From: Brachybacterium alimentarium
GTDB lineage: Bacteria > Actinomycetota > Actinomycetes > Actinomycetales > Dermabacteraceae
Direction: 5' to 3'
DNA: 37,261 nucleotides
Assembly: GCF_002332425.1 (NCBI RefSeq)
Contig: NZ_NRGS01000013.1
Coordinates: 1 to 37,261 of the forward strand
Shown here: one piece after another, positions 27,872 to 36,341 of the stretch
How the letters are laid out: each line of letters starts with the position of its first letter
Numbering within the stretch: the stretch's first letter is position 1
The notes under the pieces: model-generated
Databases searched by the model: none
Told to the model about the DNA's origin: nothing
Seen by the model: the letters and a program-made list of their open reading frames with translations, nothing else
Translations under genes and position numbers: made by a program

Positions 27872-27904
27872 GGTGCCGCGCCGCTGCGTCGGCGGCGCGG
27901 CACC
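27872..27904 (+). other. Strong intercistronic stem-loop after the binding-protein gene
   Basis: Thirteen-base arms (GGTGCCGCGCCGC / GCGGCGCGGCACC) enclose a 7-base loop, starting 6 bases after the binding-protein stop. No T-tract follows. Such structures after binding-protein genes usually protect the upstream mRNA 3' end or act as partial attenuators so that the binding protein exceeds the permease. Confidence 0.7.
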
Positions 27905-27940
27905 TCCCTGCTCCAGACGGCGACGAAAGGACGGACGACG

Positions 27941-28927
27941 GTGCATCTCCTGCGCAAGCTCGGGTTCTACCTGGTGGCCCTCTGGGCCGCGGTGACCCTC
28001 AACTTCTTCATCCCGCGGCTGCTCCCCGGGAGCCCGGTCGATGCGGTGCTCGCGAAGCTGGCCCTGCGCGGCCCGGTGGATCCGGGCACCCGCCGCGCCA
28101 TCGAGATCATGCTCGGGGCCGACGACGACACCCCGATGATCCAGCAGTACTTCGCGTACCTCGGCGGCCTGTTCACGGGAGACCTCGGCATCTCGGTGAC
28201 CTACTTCCCGACGCCGGTCACCCAGATCATCGCGCAGTCGCTGCCCTGGACCCTGGTGCTGGTGGGCCTCGCGACCACGATCACCTTCGTGATCGGCATG
28301 GTGCTGGGCACGTTCGCCGGCTGGAAGCGCGGGACCTGGTTGGACTCGCTCATCCCCGCCACCACGATCCTGCAGGCGGTGCCCTACTTCTGGCTCGCGC
28401 TGCTGTTCATCTACGTGCTCGCCGTGAACCTCGACCTGTTCCCGATCTCGGGCGGCTACAACCCGTCGATGGTGCGGCCCGCCTTCGACTATCCGTTCCT
28501 CTCCAACGCCGTCTACTACGGCTTCCTGCCCGCGCTGACGATCGTGCTGTCCTCCCTGGGCGGCTGGCTGCTGGGGATGCGCAACATGATGGTGTCCACG
28601 CTCAGCGAGGACTACATCCTCACCGCGGAGGCCAAGGGCCTCAGTCCCCGCCGGATCATGGTCATGTACGCCGCGCGCAATGCGATGCTGCCCAGCGTCT
28701 CGGGCTTCGCGATCTCGCTCGGCTTCGTGGTCTCCGGCTCGATCATCGTCGAATCCGTCTTCTCGTACCCCGGCATCGGGTTCACCATGCTGCAGGCGGT
28801 CAACAACAACGACTTCGCGCTCATGCAGGGGCTCTTCCTGATCATCACGGTCTCGGTGCTCGCCGCGAACCTCGTGGTGGACCTGCTGTACGGCGTCATC
28901 GACCCCCGCACCCGGGCGCGGGGCTGA
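27941..28927 (+). CDS. ABC permease, DppB type
   Basis: The 328-residue inner-membrane subunit starts at GTG 27941 with GAAAGG about 10 bases upstream. It has six predicted membrane segments and a large extracytoplasmic loop after the first. The coupling region contains EDYILTAEAKGLSPRRIMVM and SVSGFAISLGFVVSGSIIVE, as in DppB/OppB permeases. The partner permease follows 9 bp later. Confidence 0.93.
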   Translation: MHLLRKLGFYLVALWAAVTLNFFIPRLLPGSPVDAVLAKLALRGPVDPGTRRAIEIMLGADDDTPMIQQYFAYLGGLFTGDLGISVTYFPTPVTQIIAQSLPWTLVLVGLATTITFVIGMVLGTFAGWKRGTWLDSLIPATTILQAVPYFWLALLFIYVLAVNLDLFPISGGYNPSMVRPAFDYPFLSNAVYYGFLPALTIVLSSLGGWLLGMRNMMVSTLSEDYILTAEAKGLSPRRIMVMYAARNAMLPSVSGFAISLGFVVSGSIIVESVFSYPGIGFTMLQAVNNNDFALMQGLFLIITVSVLAANLVVDLLYGVIDPRTRARG

Positions 28928-28936
28928 GGAGCTCAC

Positions 28937-29941
28937 ATGGCCCAGACACAGTCACAGACACCCTCCCGCCTGCGCGCCGCGCTCGGGCGCGCACTGACCC
29001 CGTCACTCGTGATCGGCGCCGGCCTGGTGCTCGCCATCGTGCTGTTCGGGCTGATCGCCCCGTTCTTCGTGGCGGACCCGAACGCGGTCGACAACGCCGG
29101 TATGCACGGGCCGTCGGCCCAGAACCTGCTGGGCACCACCCAGACCGGTCAGGACGTGCTCGCCCAGCTCGCCTGGGCCACCCGCGGCTCCCTCCTGGTC
29201 GGCGTGATCGTCGCGTTCCTGGCCCTGTTCCTCTCGGCCTTCTTCGGGATCCTCGGCGGATACCTGGGCGGTTGGCTCGACGAGGTGTTCTCGCTGTTCA
29301 CCAACGTGGTGCTGATCCTGCCGGGACTGCCGCTGATGATCGTGATCGGCTCGTACGTGCAGCAGCGCGGCCTGCTGCTGATCGCGATCATCCTCGCGAT
29401 CACGTCCTGGGCGGCCTCGGCGCGCGTGCTGCGCTCGCAGACGCTCTCGATCCGCAACCGCGACTACGTGCAGGCCGCGAAGATCGCCGGCGAGAAGCCG
29501 CACCGCATCATCGCGGTGGAGATCCTGCCCAACCTGCTTCCGGTCATGTCCAGCGGCTTCGTGTTCGCCCTGATCACCGCGATCCTCGGCGAAGCGGGTC
29601 TGAGCTTCATCGGTCTCGGTGTGAACGGCACCCAGACCTGGGGCTCCATGCTCTTCTACGCGCAGAACGGCCAGGCCCTCACCCTCGGCGCCTGGTGGTG
29701 GTTCGTGCCGCCGGGCCTGATGATCGCCGTCCTCGGCGGCGGGCTGTCGCTGATCAACTTCTCCATCGACGGCATCATCAATCCCCGGCTGCGGAACGCC
29801 CCGAAGCAGCTCAAGCGGGTCAAGCAGGCCGGTAAGCAGGCCGAGCAGGAGCAGGCGGAGCGGGCCGAGGGCGACACCGGGCCGGACGAGCGCGATGAGA
29901 CCTCCGGGCACGATCCGGACCAGGAAGAGGTGGCGGTATGA
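28937..29941 (+). CDS. ABC permease, DppC type
   Basis: The 334-residue permease has a short cytoplasmic lead and a first membrane segment at about residues 22-44. A LLGTTQTGQDVLAQLAWATR motif typical of DppC/OppC follows, then five more segments with the loop RDYVQAAKIAGEKPHRIIAVE. Beyond residue 290 it has a long, highly charged cytoplasmic tail of about 45 residues (Lys/Gln/Glu/Asp-rich) that other DppC proteins usually lack. Its stop overlaps the next gene by 4 bp. Confidence 0.93.
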   Translation: MAQTQSQTPSRLRAALGRALTPSLVIGAGLVLAIVLFGLIAPFFVADPNAVDNAGMHGPSAQNLLGTTQTGQDVLAQLAWATRGSLLVGVIVAFLALFLSAFFGILGGYLGGWLDEVFSLFTNVVLILPGLPLMIVIGSYVQQRGLLLIAIILAITSWAASARVLRSQTLSIRNRDYVQAAKIAGEKPHRIIAVEILPNLLPVMSSGFVFALITAILGEAGLSFIGLGVNGTQTWGSMLFYAQNGQALTLGAWWWFVPPGLMIAVLGGGLSLINFSIDGIINPRLRNAPKQLKRVKQAGKQAEQEQAERAEGDTGPDERDETSGHDPDQEEVAV

Positions 29942-30816
29942 GCATCCACGAGCAGTCCCCGATTCGCGACGAGCCGGTGCTGACCGTCCAGGACCTGAAC
30001 GTGGTCTACGAGGTCGAGCACCCGGTCCACGCGGTGAGGGATGCGTCCTTCGCGCTGCGGCGCGGGGAGATCCTGGGCCTGGCCGGTGAGTCGGGTTGCG
30101 GGAAGACGACTCTGGCCTACGGGCTGAACCAGCTGCACCGCCCGCCGGCGCGCATCACCTCCGGATCGGTCGTCTTCCATGACCGCGACGGCGGCGACAT
30201 CGACGTGCTCGGTCTGGAGGGGGACGCACTGCGCGCCTTCCGCTGGTCGCAGGTCGCGATGGTCTTCCAGGGAGCGATGAACTCCCTGAACCCGGTGCTG
30301 AACATCCGCACCCAGCTCGGCGACGTGTTCACCACGCACCGTCCCGGGATGTCCGGGGCGGAGAGGCTGCGCCGTTCCAAGGAGCTGCTCGAGCTGGTGG
30401 GCGTCGAGCCCTCGCGGATCGGCGCCTATCCCCACGAGCTCTCCGGCGGCATGCGTCAGCGCGTCATGATCGCGATGGCGCTGGCACTGGATCCGCAGCT
30501 GATGATCATGGACGAGCCGACGACGGCGCTGGACGTGGTGGTCCAGCGGGAGATCCTGATGGAGATCCTGCGGCTGCGCCAGGAGCTCGGGTTCGCGGTC
30601 GTGTTCATCACGCACGACCTGCCCATGCTGCTGGAGGTCGCGGACCGCATCGCGGTGATGCGCAGCGGCGAGATCATCGAGCTGGACACCGCGGAGAACC
30701 TCTACTTCGAGCCGCGCGATCCCTATACCCGCAAGCTGCTGGGCTCCTTCCCGTCGTTGACCGGATCGACCGGTGACTTCGTGCGGGCCGGATTCGACGT
30801 CGAGGAGGCGCGATGA
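29938..30816 (+). CDS. ABC ATPase, DppD type
   Basis: This is one of two ATPases of the heterodimeric motor. The 292-residue protein has Walker A GESGCGKT, the signature LSGGMRQRVMIAMAL, Walker B LMIMDEPTTALD and an H-loop TH in VFITHDLPM. The long Q-loop area (MVFQGAMNSLNPVLNI) is typical of OppD/DppD. It overlaps its neighbours on both sides by 4 bp (ATGA). It is shorter than many DppD proteins, ending soon after the segment FEPRDPYTRKLLGSFP. Confidence 0.94.
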   Translation: MSIHEQSPIRDEPVLTVQDLNVVYEVEHPVHAVRDASFALRRGEILGLAGESGCGKTTLAYGLNQLHRPPARITSGSVVFHDRDGGDIDVLGLEGDALRAFRWSQVAMVFQGAMNSLNPVLNIRTQLGDVFTTHRPGMSGAERLRRSKELLELVGVEPSRIGAYPHELSGGMRQRVMIAMALALDPQLMIMDEPTTALDVVVQREILMEILRLRQELGFAVVFITHDLPMLLEVADRIAVMRSGEIIELDTAENLYFEPRDPYTRKLLGSFPSLTGSTGDFVRAGFDVEEAR

Positions 30817-31673
30817 GCACCCTCGTCGTCAAGGAACTCACCAAGACCTATCTGCTGCGCGACGGGCTCCGGTTCAGCCGGCTCGAGGCGGTCAAGGCCG
30901 TGGACTTCGAGCTGTCCCCGGGGCGCACGGTCGCGCTCGTGGGGCAGTCCGGTTCGGGGAAGTCGACGATCGCGAAGCTGATCGCCCAGCTCGAGACGCC
31001 CACGTCGGGATCGATCACCCTGAACGGGAAGCCCGTGGGCCGACGAGGCAGGTCCTTGGCCGCCTATCGCGACGAGGTCCAGATGGTGTTCCAGGACCCG
31101 TTCGCCTCGCTCAACCCCTTCCACAGCATCGGCCACCACCTGGAGCGTCCGCTGCGGCTGCACGGCAAGGCGACCAAGGCCGATGCGCGCGAGAAGGCGC
31201 TCGCCCTGCTGGAAAGGGTGAACCTCACCCCGGCCGAGGCGTTCATCGACCGGAAACCGCACGAGCTCTCGGGCGGCCAGCGTCAGCGGGTGGCGATCGC
31301 CCGCGCGCTGGCGCCGGAGCCGAGCGTGCTCGTGGCCGACGAACCCGTGTCCATGCTCGACGTGTCGATCCGTCTGGGGGTGCTGAACCTGCTGGCGAGA
31401 CTGCAGCGCGAGGAGAACCTGGCGCTGCTCTACATCACCCATGACCTGGCCACCGCACGCCACTTCTCCGACGAGATCCTCGTGATGTACCGCGGCGACG
31501 TGGTGGAGCGCGGGCCGTCCGACGACGTGATCCTGTCGCCGCAGGCGGAGTTCACCAAGCAGCTGCTGGTGGCCGCCCCCGAACCCGCCGCGAACCCGCG
31601 CTTCCTCGCGGAGGCGCAACGGCGCGGAGTGCCCATGCCCGACCATCTCGCCGCTCTGGAGGAGCCCCAGTGA
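30813..31673 (+). CDS. ABC ATPase, DppF type
   Basis: This is the second ATPase of the importer, 286 residues. It has Walker A GQSGSGKS, a Q-loop in MVFQDPFASLNPFHSIGHHL, LSGGQRQRVAIARALAPEP, Walker B VLVADEPVSMLD and an H-loop in LYITHDLAT. It ends in a Pro/Arg-rich region (FLAEAQRRGVPMPDHLA). It overlaps both the DppD-type gene and the mannosidase gene by 4 bp, so the transporter and hydrolase are translationally coupled. Confidence 0.94.
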   Translation: MSTLVVKELTKTYLLRDGLRFSRLEAVKAVDFELSPGRTVALVGQSGSGKSTIAKLIAQLETPTSGSITLNGKPVGRRGRSLAAYRDEVQMVFQDPFASLNPFHSIGHHLERPLRLHGKATKADAREKALALLERVNLTPAEAFIDRKPHELSGGQRQRVAIARALAPEPSVLVADEPVSMLDVSIRLGVLNLLARLQREENLALLYITHDLATARHFSDEILVMYRGDVVERGPSDDVILSPQAEFTKQLLVAAPEPAANPRFLAEAQRRGVPMPDHLAALEEPQ

Positions 31674-34345
31674 CCAGCTCGACCAGTTCGACCAGCTCTC
31701 CCGATCCGGCCCGGCCCCTCAGGACGACACGCTCGGCCGGCTCACCGGCATCGATCATCCGGCGTGACCTGCACGAGAGCTGGTCGGTGAGCGTGACCGA
31801 CGGGCCCGCGCCCTTCGTGATCCAGGACGTTCCGGCCACGGTGCCCGGCACCTTCCTCACCGACCTGCTGGCGGCCGAGTTGATCCCCGACCCGTATCTG
31901 GACCGCCATGAGCACGAGCTGGCCTGGTCCGGAGAGGTCGACCTCTCCTACACGAGCACCTTCGACTGGTCCCCGAGCGGCGCGGACCGCGTGGACCTGG
32001 TGGCCGCCGAGCTCGATACCGCAGCGACCGTGCTGCTGAACGGGCAGCATGTGGCGACCGTGCAGAACCAGCACCGCTCCTGGCGGTTCGACGTCACCGC
32101 GCTGCTGCGGGAGGGGGAGAACGTGCTCGAGATCCGGTTCGCCTCTCCGTTGCGCACGGCCCGGGAGAACACCGAGGTGCTCGGCGATCTGCCGGTGGTG
32201 GGCAACGACCTGCCCTACAACGCGATCCGCAAGATGGCCTGCAACTTCGGCTGGGATTGGGGACCGGTCCTGGTCACCAGCGGGATCTCCGGGCCGATCG
32301 GCCTCGAGGAATGGTCCGCAGCGCGGCTCGCGGAGGCCCGGCCGCAGATCACCGTCGAGGGGTCCACCGGCCGGGTGTCGGTGCAGACTCTGCTGGAGAC
32401 TGCCGAGCGGTCGGCCGCACCTGCCGACGGTTCGTCGGCCGGCCTCGCAGCAGGCCCGTCGGCCGACCCCATGGAGGCCACCGAGGACACCGAGCCCACT
32501 GAGCACACCGAGCGCACAGGACACACCGACGACACCGGCGACACCGAGTACACCGTGCGTCTGCTGGTGAACGCGCCGGACGGCAGCATCGTCGCGGACG
32601 CCTCGGCACGGGCGACGGACTCGTCGGCGCAGCTCGAGGCCGCGGTGGCCGACGCGCAGCTGTGGTGGCCGCGCGGCTACGGCGAGCAGCCCCTGTACGA
32701 CGTGCGGGTGGAGCTGCGGGATGCGGAGGGTGCGCTGCTGGATTCCCAGGAGCACCGGGTCGGGTTCCGCACCGCGGGAGCGGTCGAGGAGCCGGACGAG
32801 ATCGGCACCTCCTTCACGGTCGTCGTGAATGGCGCCCCGATCCTCGCCAAGGGCGCCAACTGGATCCCCGATGACTGCTTCCCCTCCCGCCTGACCGGGG
32901 AGGACTATCGCGCCGCCGTGGCCGATGCCGTCGATGCCGGGATGAACATCCTGCGCATCTGGGGCGGCGGACTGTACGCCTCCGAGGAGCTCTATGCGCT
33001 GTGCGACGAGCTCGGGATCATGGTGTGGCAGGACTTCGCGATGGCCTGCGCCGCCTACTCGGAGCTCGAGCCCCTGCGGTCCGAGGTGATCGCCGAAGCC
33101 CGGGAGCACATCGTGCGCCTGGCCTGGCATCCCGCACTCGTGCACTGGAACGGCAGCAACGAGAACGTCGAGGGCTACTACCATTGGGGGTGGAAGGACA
33201 TGTTGCCCGAGGGGCAGGGCTGGGGCAACGCCTACTACACGGAGATCTTCCCGGCACTGCTGGCGGAGCTCGACCCGTCGCGCAGCTTCACCCCCTCCAG
33301 CCCGTACTCGCGGCCGATGGTCGATCAGCCTCGCCATCCCGATCACGGGACCGTGCACAACTGGGTGGCCTGGGCCTCGGAGGACGACAACGACTACACG
33401 CGCTACCGCGACACCATCCCGCGTTTCTCCGCAGAGTTCGGCTATCAGGGCCCGGCGAACTGGGCCACCATCGCCCGTGCCCTCACTGAGCGCCCCCTGG
33501 AGGCCGATTCCGAGGCGATGCTGTCCCATCAGAAGGCGGTGGGAGGGCAGGACAAGCTGCGTCGCGGCATGGCTCCGCACCTGCCCGAGGTGGACGGCTT
33601 CGAGGCCTTCCACTTCGCGACGCAGCTGAACCAGGCGCGCGCCCTGATCTGCGGGATCGGGCACTACCTGTCGTACTGGCCCCGTTGCGGCGGGACGATC
33701 GTGTGGCAGCTGAACGACTGCTGGCCCGTGACCTCGTGGGCCGCGGTCGATGGCGACCGGCGGCGCAAGCTGCTCTGGTATGCGCTGCGCGACCTGTACG
33801 CGCCGCTGCTGATCACCGTGCAGCCGCGAGCGGCCGGCCCGGTGGTCAGCGTGGTCAACGACCGCCCCGACCCGCTCGTCGGCGACGTGCGGCTGCGGCG
33901 ACAGACGCTGGCCGGGCAGGTGCTCGCCGAAGCACTGCTCGAGCTGGACGCTCCGGCGCGCAGTGCGGTGACGCTCCCCGTCCCGCCCGAGCTGCTGGCC
34001 CCGCAGGACGCTCGCGACCAGGTGCTCGTGGTGGAGGCCGCGGGGTCCCGCTGCGTGCACTTCTTCGCGGAGGACCGTGACTCCGCGCTGGTGGCCGGCG
34101 CCTATGAGGCATCGGCGCGAGCCGTCGAGGGCGGCGTGGAGATCAGCGTGCGTGCGTCCGGGACCGTGCGCGACCTGTGCGTCCTCGCCGACAAGGTGGA
34201 TCCCGACGCCGTGGCCGAGACCCAGCTGCACACGCTGCTGCCGGGGGAGGAGGTCTCGATCCGGGTGCGGACGACGAGCAGTGAGCCGCCGGAGGCCTAT
34301 CTCGCGAGCACCGTGCTGATGAGTGCGAACGACCTGGTGACCTGA
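31670..34345 (+). CDS. GH2 beta-mannosidase
   Basis: The 891-residue glycoside hydrolase family 2 enzyme has no signal peptide, so it acts on imported sugars in the cytoplasm. It has a jelly-roll N-domain (VPGTFLTDLLAAELIPDPYL; KMACNFGWDWGPVLVTSGIS is a beta-mannosidase marker). Immunoglobulin-like and TIM-barrel domains follow. The acid/base is Glu498 (WNGSNEN) and the nucleophile is Glu589 (FSAEFGYQ). Residues 245-293 are an insertion of Ala/Ser then Thr/Glu/Asp repeats, built on a 9-bp DNA repeat. It is expected to release mannose from beta-mannosides. It is coupled to the ATPase upstream and to the LacI-like remnant downstream (TGATG). Confidence 0.94.
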   Translation: MTSSTSSTSSPDPARPLRTTRSAGSPASIIRRDLHESWSVSVTDGPAPFVIQDVPATVPGTFLTDLLAAELIPDPYLDRHEHELAWSGEVDLSYTSTFDWSPSGADRVDLVAAELDTAATVLLNGQHVATVQNQHRSWRFDVTALLREGENVLEIRFASPLRTARENTEVLGDLPVVGNDLPYNAIRKMACNFGWDWGPVLVTSGISGPIGLEEWSAARLAEARPQITVEGSTGRVSVQTLLETAERSAAPADGSSAGLAAGPSADPMEATEDTEPTEHTERTGHTDDTGDTEYTVRLLVNAPDGSIVADASARATDSSAQLEAAVADAQLWWPRGYGEQPLYDVRVELRDAEGALLDSQEHRVGFRTAGAVEEPDEIGTSFTVVVNGAPILAKGANWIPDDCFPSRLTGEDYRAAVADAVDAGMNILRIWGGGLYASEELYALCDELGIMVWQDFAMACAAYSELEPLRSEVIAEAREHIVRLAWHPALVHWNGSNENVEGYYHWGWKDMLPEGQGWGNAYYTEIFPALLAELDPSRSFTPSSPYSRPMVDQPRHPDHGTVHNWVAWASEDDNDYTRYRDTIPRFSAEFGYQGPANWATIARALTERPLEADSEAMLSHQKAVGGQDKLRRGMAPHLPEVDGFEAFHFATQLNQARALICGIGHYLSYWPRCGGTIVWQLNDCWPVTSWAAVDGDRRRKLLWYALRDLYAPLLITVQPRAAGPVVSVVNDRPDPLVGDVRLRRQTLAGQVLAEALLELDAPARSAVTLPVPPELLAPQDARDQVLVVEAAGSRCVHFFAEDRDSALVAGAYEASARAVEGGVEISVRASGTVRDLCVLADKVDPDAVAETQLHTLLPGEEVSIRVRTTSSEPPEAYLASTVLMSANDLVT
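32479..32555 (+). repeat. 9-bp tandem repeat inside the mannosidase gene
   Basis: Eight imperfect copies of CACCGAGNN run in frame, followed by a partial unit. They encode Thr-Glu/Asp-x triplets. It adds a flexible acidic linker between the second and third folded domains and is a likely site of copy-number change. Confidence 0.8.
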
Positions 34346-35183
34346 TGGCTGCCGGCACCATCGGCATGCCCGTTCCGCGCTCGATGTGGTCGGCGAGCTC
34401 CGAGCAGTTCCACACCCTCGTGCTGCGCGGGGTCGAGGAGACCGCGGTCGCCGAGGGGTACTCGGTGCTCAGCGCGGTGGTCGACACCTTGGAGGCGGAG
34501 ATCGCGCTGATCCGTCGCTGGGCACATCAGCGCCTCGTGGACGTCGTCATCCTCAAGGACCTCCGCCGCGACGACCCTCGCCCGCGGCTGCTGCGCGAGC
34601 TGCGGATGCCCTTCGTCCTCGTCGGGGACGTGCGTCAGACGGGGGCCGAGGCGGCGGTGCTCACCGACAACAGCCGCTCCATGCACGTGCTGCTGGAGGA
34701 GCTGCTCGCCCTGGGCCATCACCGGATCCGCACGTGGGCGGGCCGGGAGAGCTGCTCCATTCGCAGTGGCGCCTCGGGGCATATGTCGACTTCATGGCCG
34801 ACCATGCGCTGGCACCGTCGTACCTCGAGGGGGACTACGGGACGGCCAGCGGGGAGCGGTGCGTGCGTGCCCTGCTCGCCCTCGAGGAGGTGCCCACCGT
34901 GATCGTCTTCGACAACGACGCGATGGCCATCGGCGGCGCCGACGCGCTGCACCGGCTCGGGGTCGACGTGCCGGGGGACATCTCGGTGGTGTCCTGGGAC
35001 GACTCGCTGTCGTGCCAGACCTACGACCCGCCCCTCGCCGTGCTCGGTCATCGGGCGCCCCAGCTGGGGACCGAACTGGGGACCGCCGCGATCGCCCTGC
35101 TCGCAGGGGACTCGGAGGCGATGCGCCGGGTCGCGGAGATCCCGAGGATCGTGCCCCGCGGCTCCCTGGCCGCGACAGGCTGA
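34345..35183 (+). pseudogene. LacI-type sugar-binding domain, no HTH, frameshifted
   Basis: Translated in two frames, this is the C-terminal effector domain of a LacI/GalR regulator. Frame one gives TIGMPVPRSMWSASSEQFHT through LGHHRIRTWAG up to about 34742. The following frame continues with PGELLHSQWRLGAYVDFM, FDNDAMAIGGADALHRLGVD and ISVVSWDDS up to 35183. A single base missing near 34737-34743, in a G-rich stretch, breaks the frame; read straight through, the product is a 185-residue chimera. The N-terminal HTH is absent: the start overlaps the mannosidase stop (TGATG). It was either a real HTH-less ligand-binding protein disrupted by a mutation or sequencing error, or a remnant. It cannot bind DNA as encoded. 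Confidence 0.85.
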
Positions 35184-35210
35184 GCTCGGCGGGGCGCACC
35201 GCAGGATCCC

Positions 35211-35239
35211 TCGTCAGGAGGGGGCGCACGGCGTATCCT
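35211..35239 (+). promoter_or_regulatory. Putative promoter of the usp gene
   Basis: TCGTCA (35211-35216), 17 bases, TATCCT (35234-35239), 37 bases before the GTG start. Found by eye. Confidence 0.45.
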
Positions 35240-35276
35240 CGGGGTAGCAGCCGTCTCGGACGAGGAGGTGTGGACC

Positions 35277-36128
35277 GTGGACCTCACGCGGAGCATCGTG
35301 GTCGGGTATGACGACACCTCGGCCTCTGCCGCGGCCGTCCGCTGGGCCGCCGCGCTCGCCCGCAGCACGGGAGTGGGGCTGCGCATCGTCCACGCCTGGT
35401 CCTGGCCCCTCCTCGGGAGCGGACTCGCGGGCGTGCCCGTGATGGACTCCGCCGGGCCCCGCAACCAGGCGATGCAGCTGCTCGACGCCGCCGCCGAGGC
35501 CATCGCGGCCCGCGAGCCCGACGTGCAGGTCCACACGGATCTGCTTCCGGGCACCGCGCGCGACGTCCTCGATCAGATCTCGCAGACGACGGAGATGCTG
35601 GTCGTCGGCACACGCGGGCTCGGCCCCGTGCTGAGCACGCTGCTCGGCTCCGTCAGCCGGGGGATCCTCCATGACGCAGGCTGCCCTGTCGCGGTGATCC
35701 GCTCCGAGCAGCACACGGCGGGCCCTGTTCTGGTCGCCGCCGACGGGTCGCCCTCCGCTGCCGAGGCGGTCGAGGTCGCTGCGGACCTGGCCAGCAGCTG
35801 GGCCGTGCCCCTGCGGATCGTGCACGTGCGCCCCGATGGGCCTGGACGGTCCGGCGGCGGCACCGGGGCGATCGACGCACGGACCCGGTCGCTGCTGGAC
35901 GGCGCGTCCGCGCAGGCGCTGGCCGCTCATGACGGCCTGACGGTGGAGACCCGGGTGCTCGAGGGACGCTCCGCGGCGGATGGTCTGCTGACGGCCGCCG
36001 CCGGAGCTCGCATCCTCGTCATGGGGCATCGGGGGCACAGCCACGGGCCGCTCGGATCCACCGTGCATGCCACCGTTCTGCACGCCACGGGCAACGTCGT
36101 GGTCGTGCGCCGGCACCTCGCCGAGTGA
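35277..36128 (+). CDS. Universal stress protein, two tandem Usp domains
   Basis: The 283-residue cytoplasmic protein has two UspA domains (about 5-140 and 147-280). The first carries the ATP-binding motif Gly-x2-Gly-x9-Gly-Ser (GTRGLGPVLSTLLGSVS). The second has a shortened version (GHRGHSHGPLGST, six residues instead of nine), so its nucleotide binding is doubtful. GTG 35277 is chosen because GAGGAGG lies 8 bases upstream; a GTG 9 bases earlier overlaps that site. A likely promoter is just upstream and the gene stands alone, so it probably has its own stress control. Confidence 0.92.
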   Translation: MDLTRSIVVGYDDTSASAAAVRWAAALARSTGVGLRIVHAWSWPLLGSGLAGVPVMDSAGPRNQAMQLLDAAAEAIAAREPDVQVHTDLLPGTARDVLDQISQTTEMLVVGTRGLGPVLSTLLGSVSRGILHDAGCPVAVIRSEQHTAGPVLVAADGSPSAAEAVEVAADLASSWAVPLRIVHVRPDGPGRSGGGTGAIDARTRSLLDGASAQALAAHDGLTVETRVLEGRSAADGLLTAAAGARILVMGHRGHSHGPLGSTVHATVLHATGNVVVVRRHLAE

Positions 36129-36155
36129 CCTGACTCGCGTCTGCACCGCCATGGT

Positions 36156-36185
36156 TTGAACGGTGGGCCCCAGGACCGCTAGTCT
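36156..36185 (+). promoter_or_regulatory. Promoter of tRNA-Ser
   Basis: TTGAAC (36156-36161), 18 bases, TAGTCT (36180-36185), ending 7 bases before the tRNA 5' end, so transcription starts almost at the mature tRNA end. Confidence 0.6.
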
Positions 36186-36192
36186 GTACGGC

Positions 36193-36278
36193 GGTAGCGT
36201 GTCCGAGCGGCCGAAGGTGCATCACTCGAAATGATGTGTGGTTCATAGCCACCGCGGGTTCAAATCCCGCCGCTACCG
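36193..36278 (+). tRNA. tRNA-Ser (anticodon CGA)
   Basis: The 86-nt cloverleaf has the acceptor stem GGTAGCG / CGCTACC with discriminator G. The anticodon stem is CATCA / TGATG around the loop CTCGAAA, so the anticodon CGA reads UCG. The long variable arm is GTGG-TTCATAG-CCAC, and the T arm is GCGGG-TTCAAAT-CCCGC. The long variable arm and anticodon identify serine. CCA is not encoded. Confidence 0.97.
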
Positions 36279-36284
36279 CTCTTG

Positions 36285-36303
36285 GCCCGGGGAAACCCCG
36301 GGC
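36285..36303 (+). terminator. Short hairpin after tRNA-Ser
   Basis: GCCCGGGG and CCCCGGGC form a perfect 8-bp stem with an AAA loop, 6 bases past the tRNA. It may act as a processing or first termination element. Confidence 0.6.
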
Positions 36304-36306
36304 ACC

Positions 36307-36341
36307 ACGAAGGCCCCGTCGGAATCCGACGGGGCCTTCGT
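36307..36341 (+). terminator. Strong terminator for tRNA-Ser
   Basis: ACGAAGGCCCCGTCGG and its exact complement form a 16-bp stem with a 3-base loop (AAT). This AAGGCCCC/GGGGCCTT form is usual for actinobacterial terminators. Confidence 0.85.

Noticed and set aside
26093..28936. 947-codon minus-strand open frame under the mannoside ABC genes
   Set aside because: Antisense shadow: no family motifs, low-complexity composition, and it spans the operator and several gene boundaries.
26171..31673. Dipeptide/oligopeptide importer label for the family-5 ABC system
   Set aside because: The family alone allows peptides, but coupling to a beta-mannosidase and divergence from a ROK repressor make a sugar substrate more likely.
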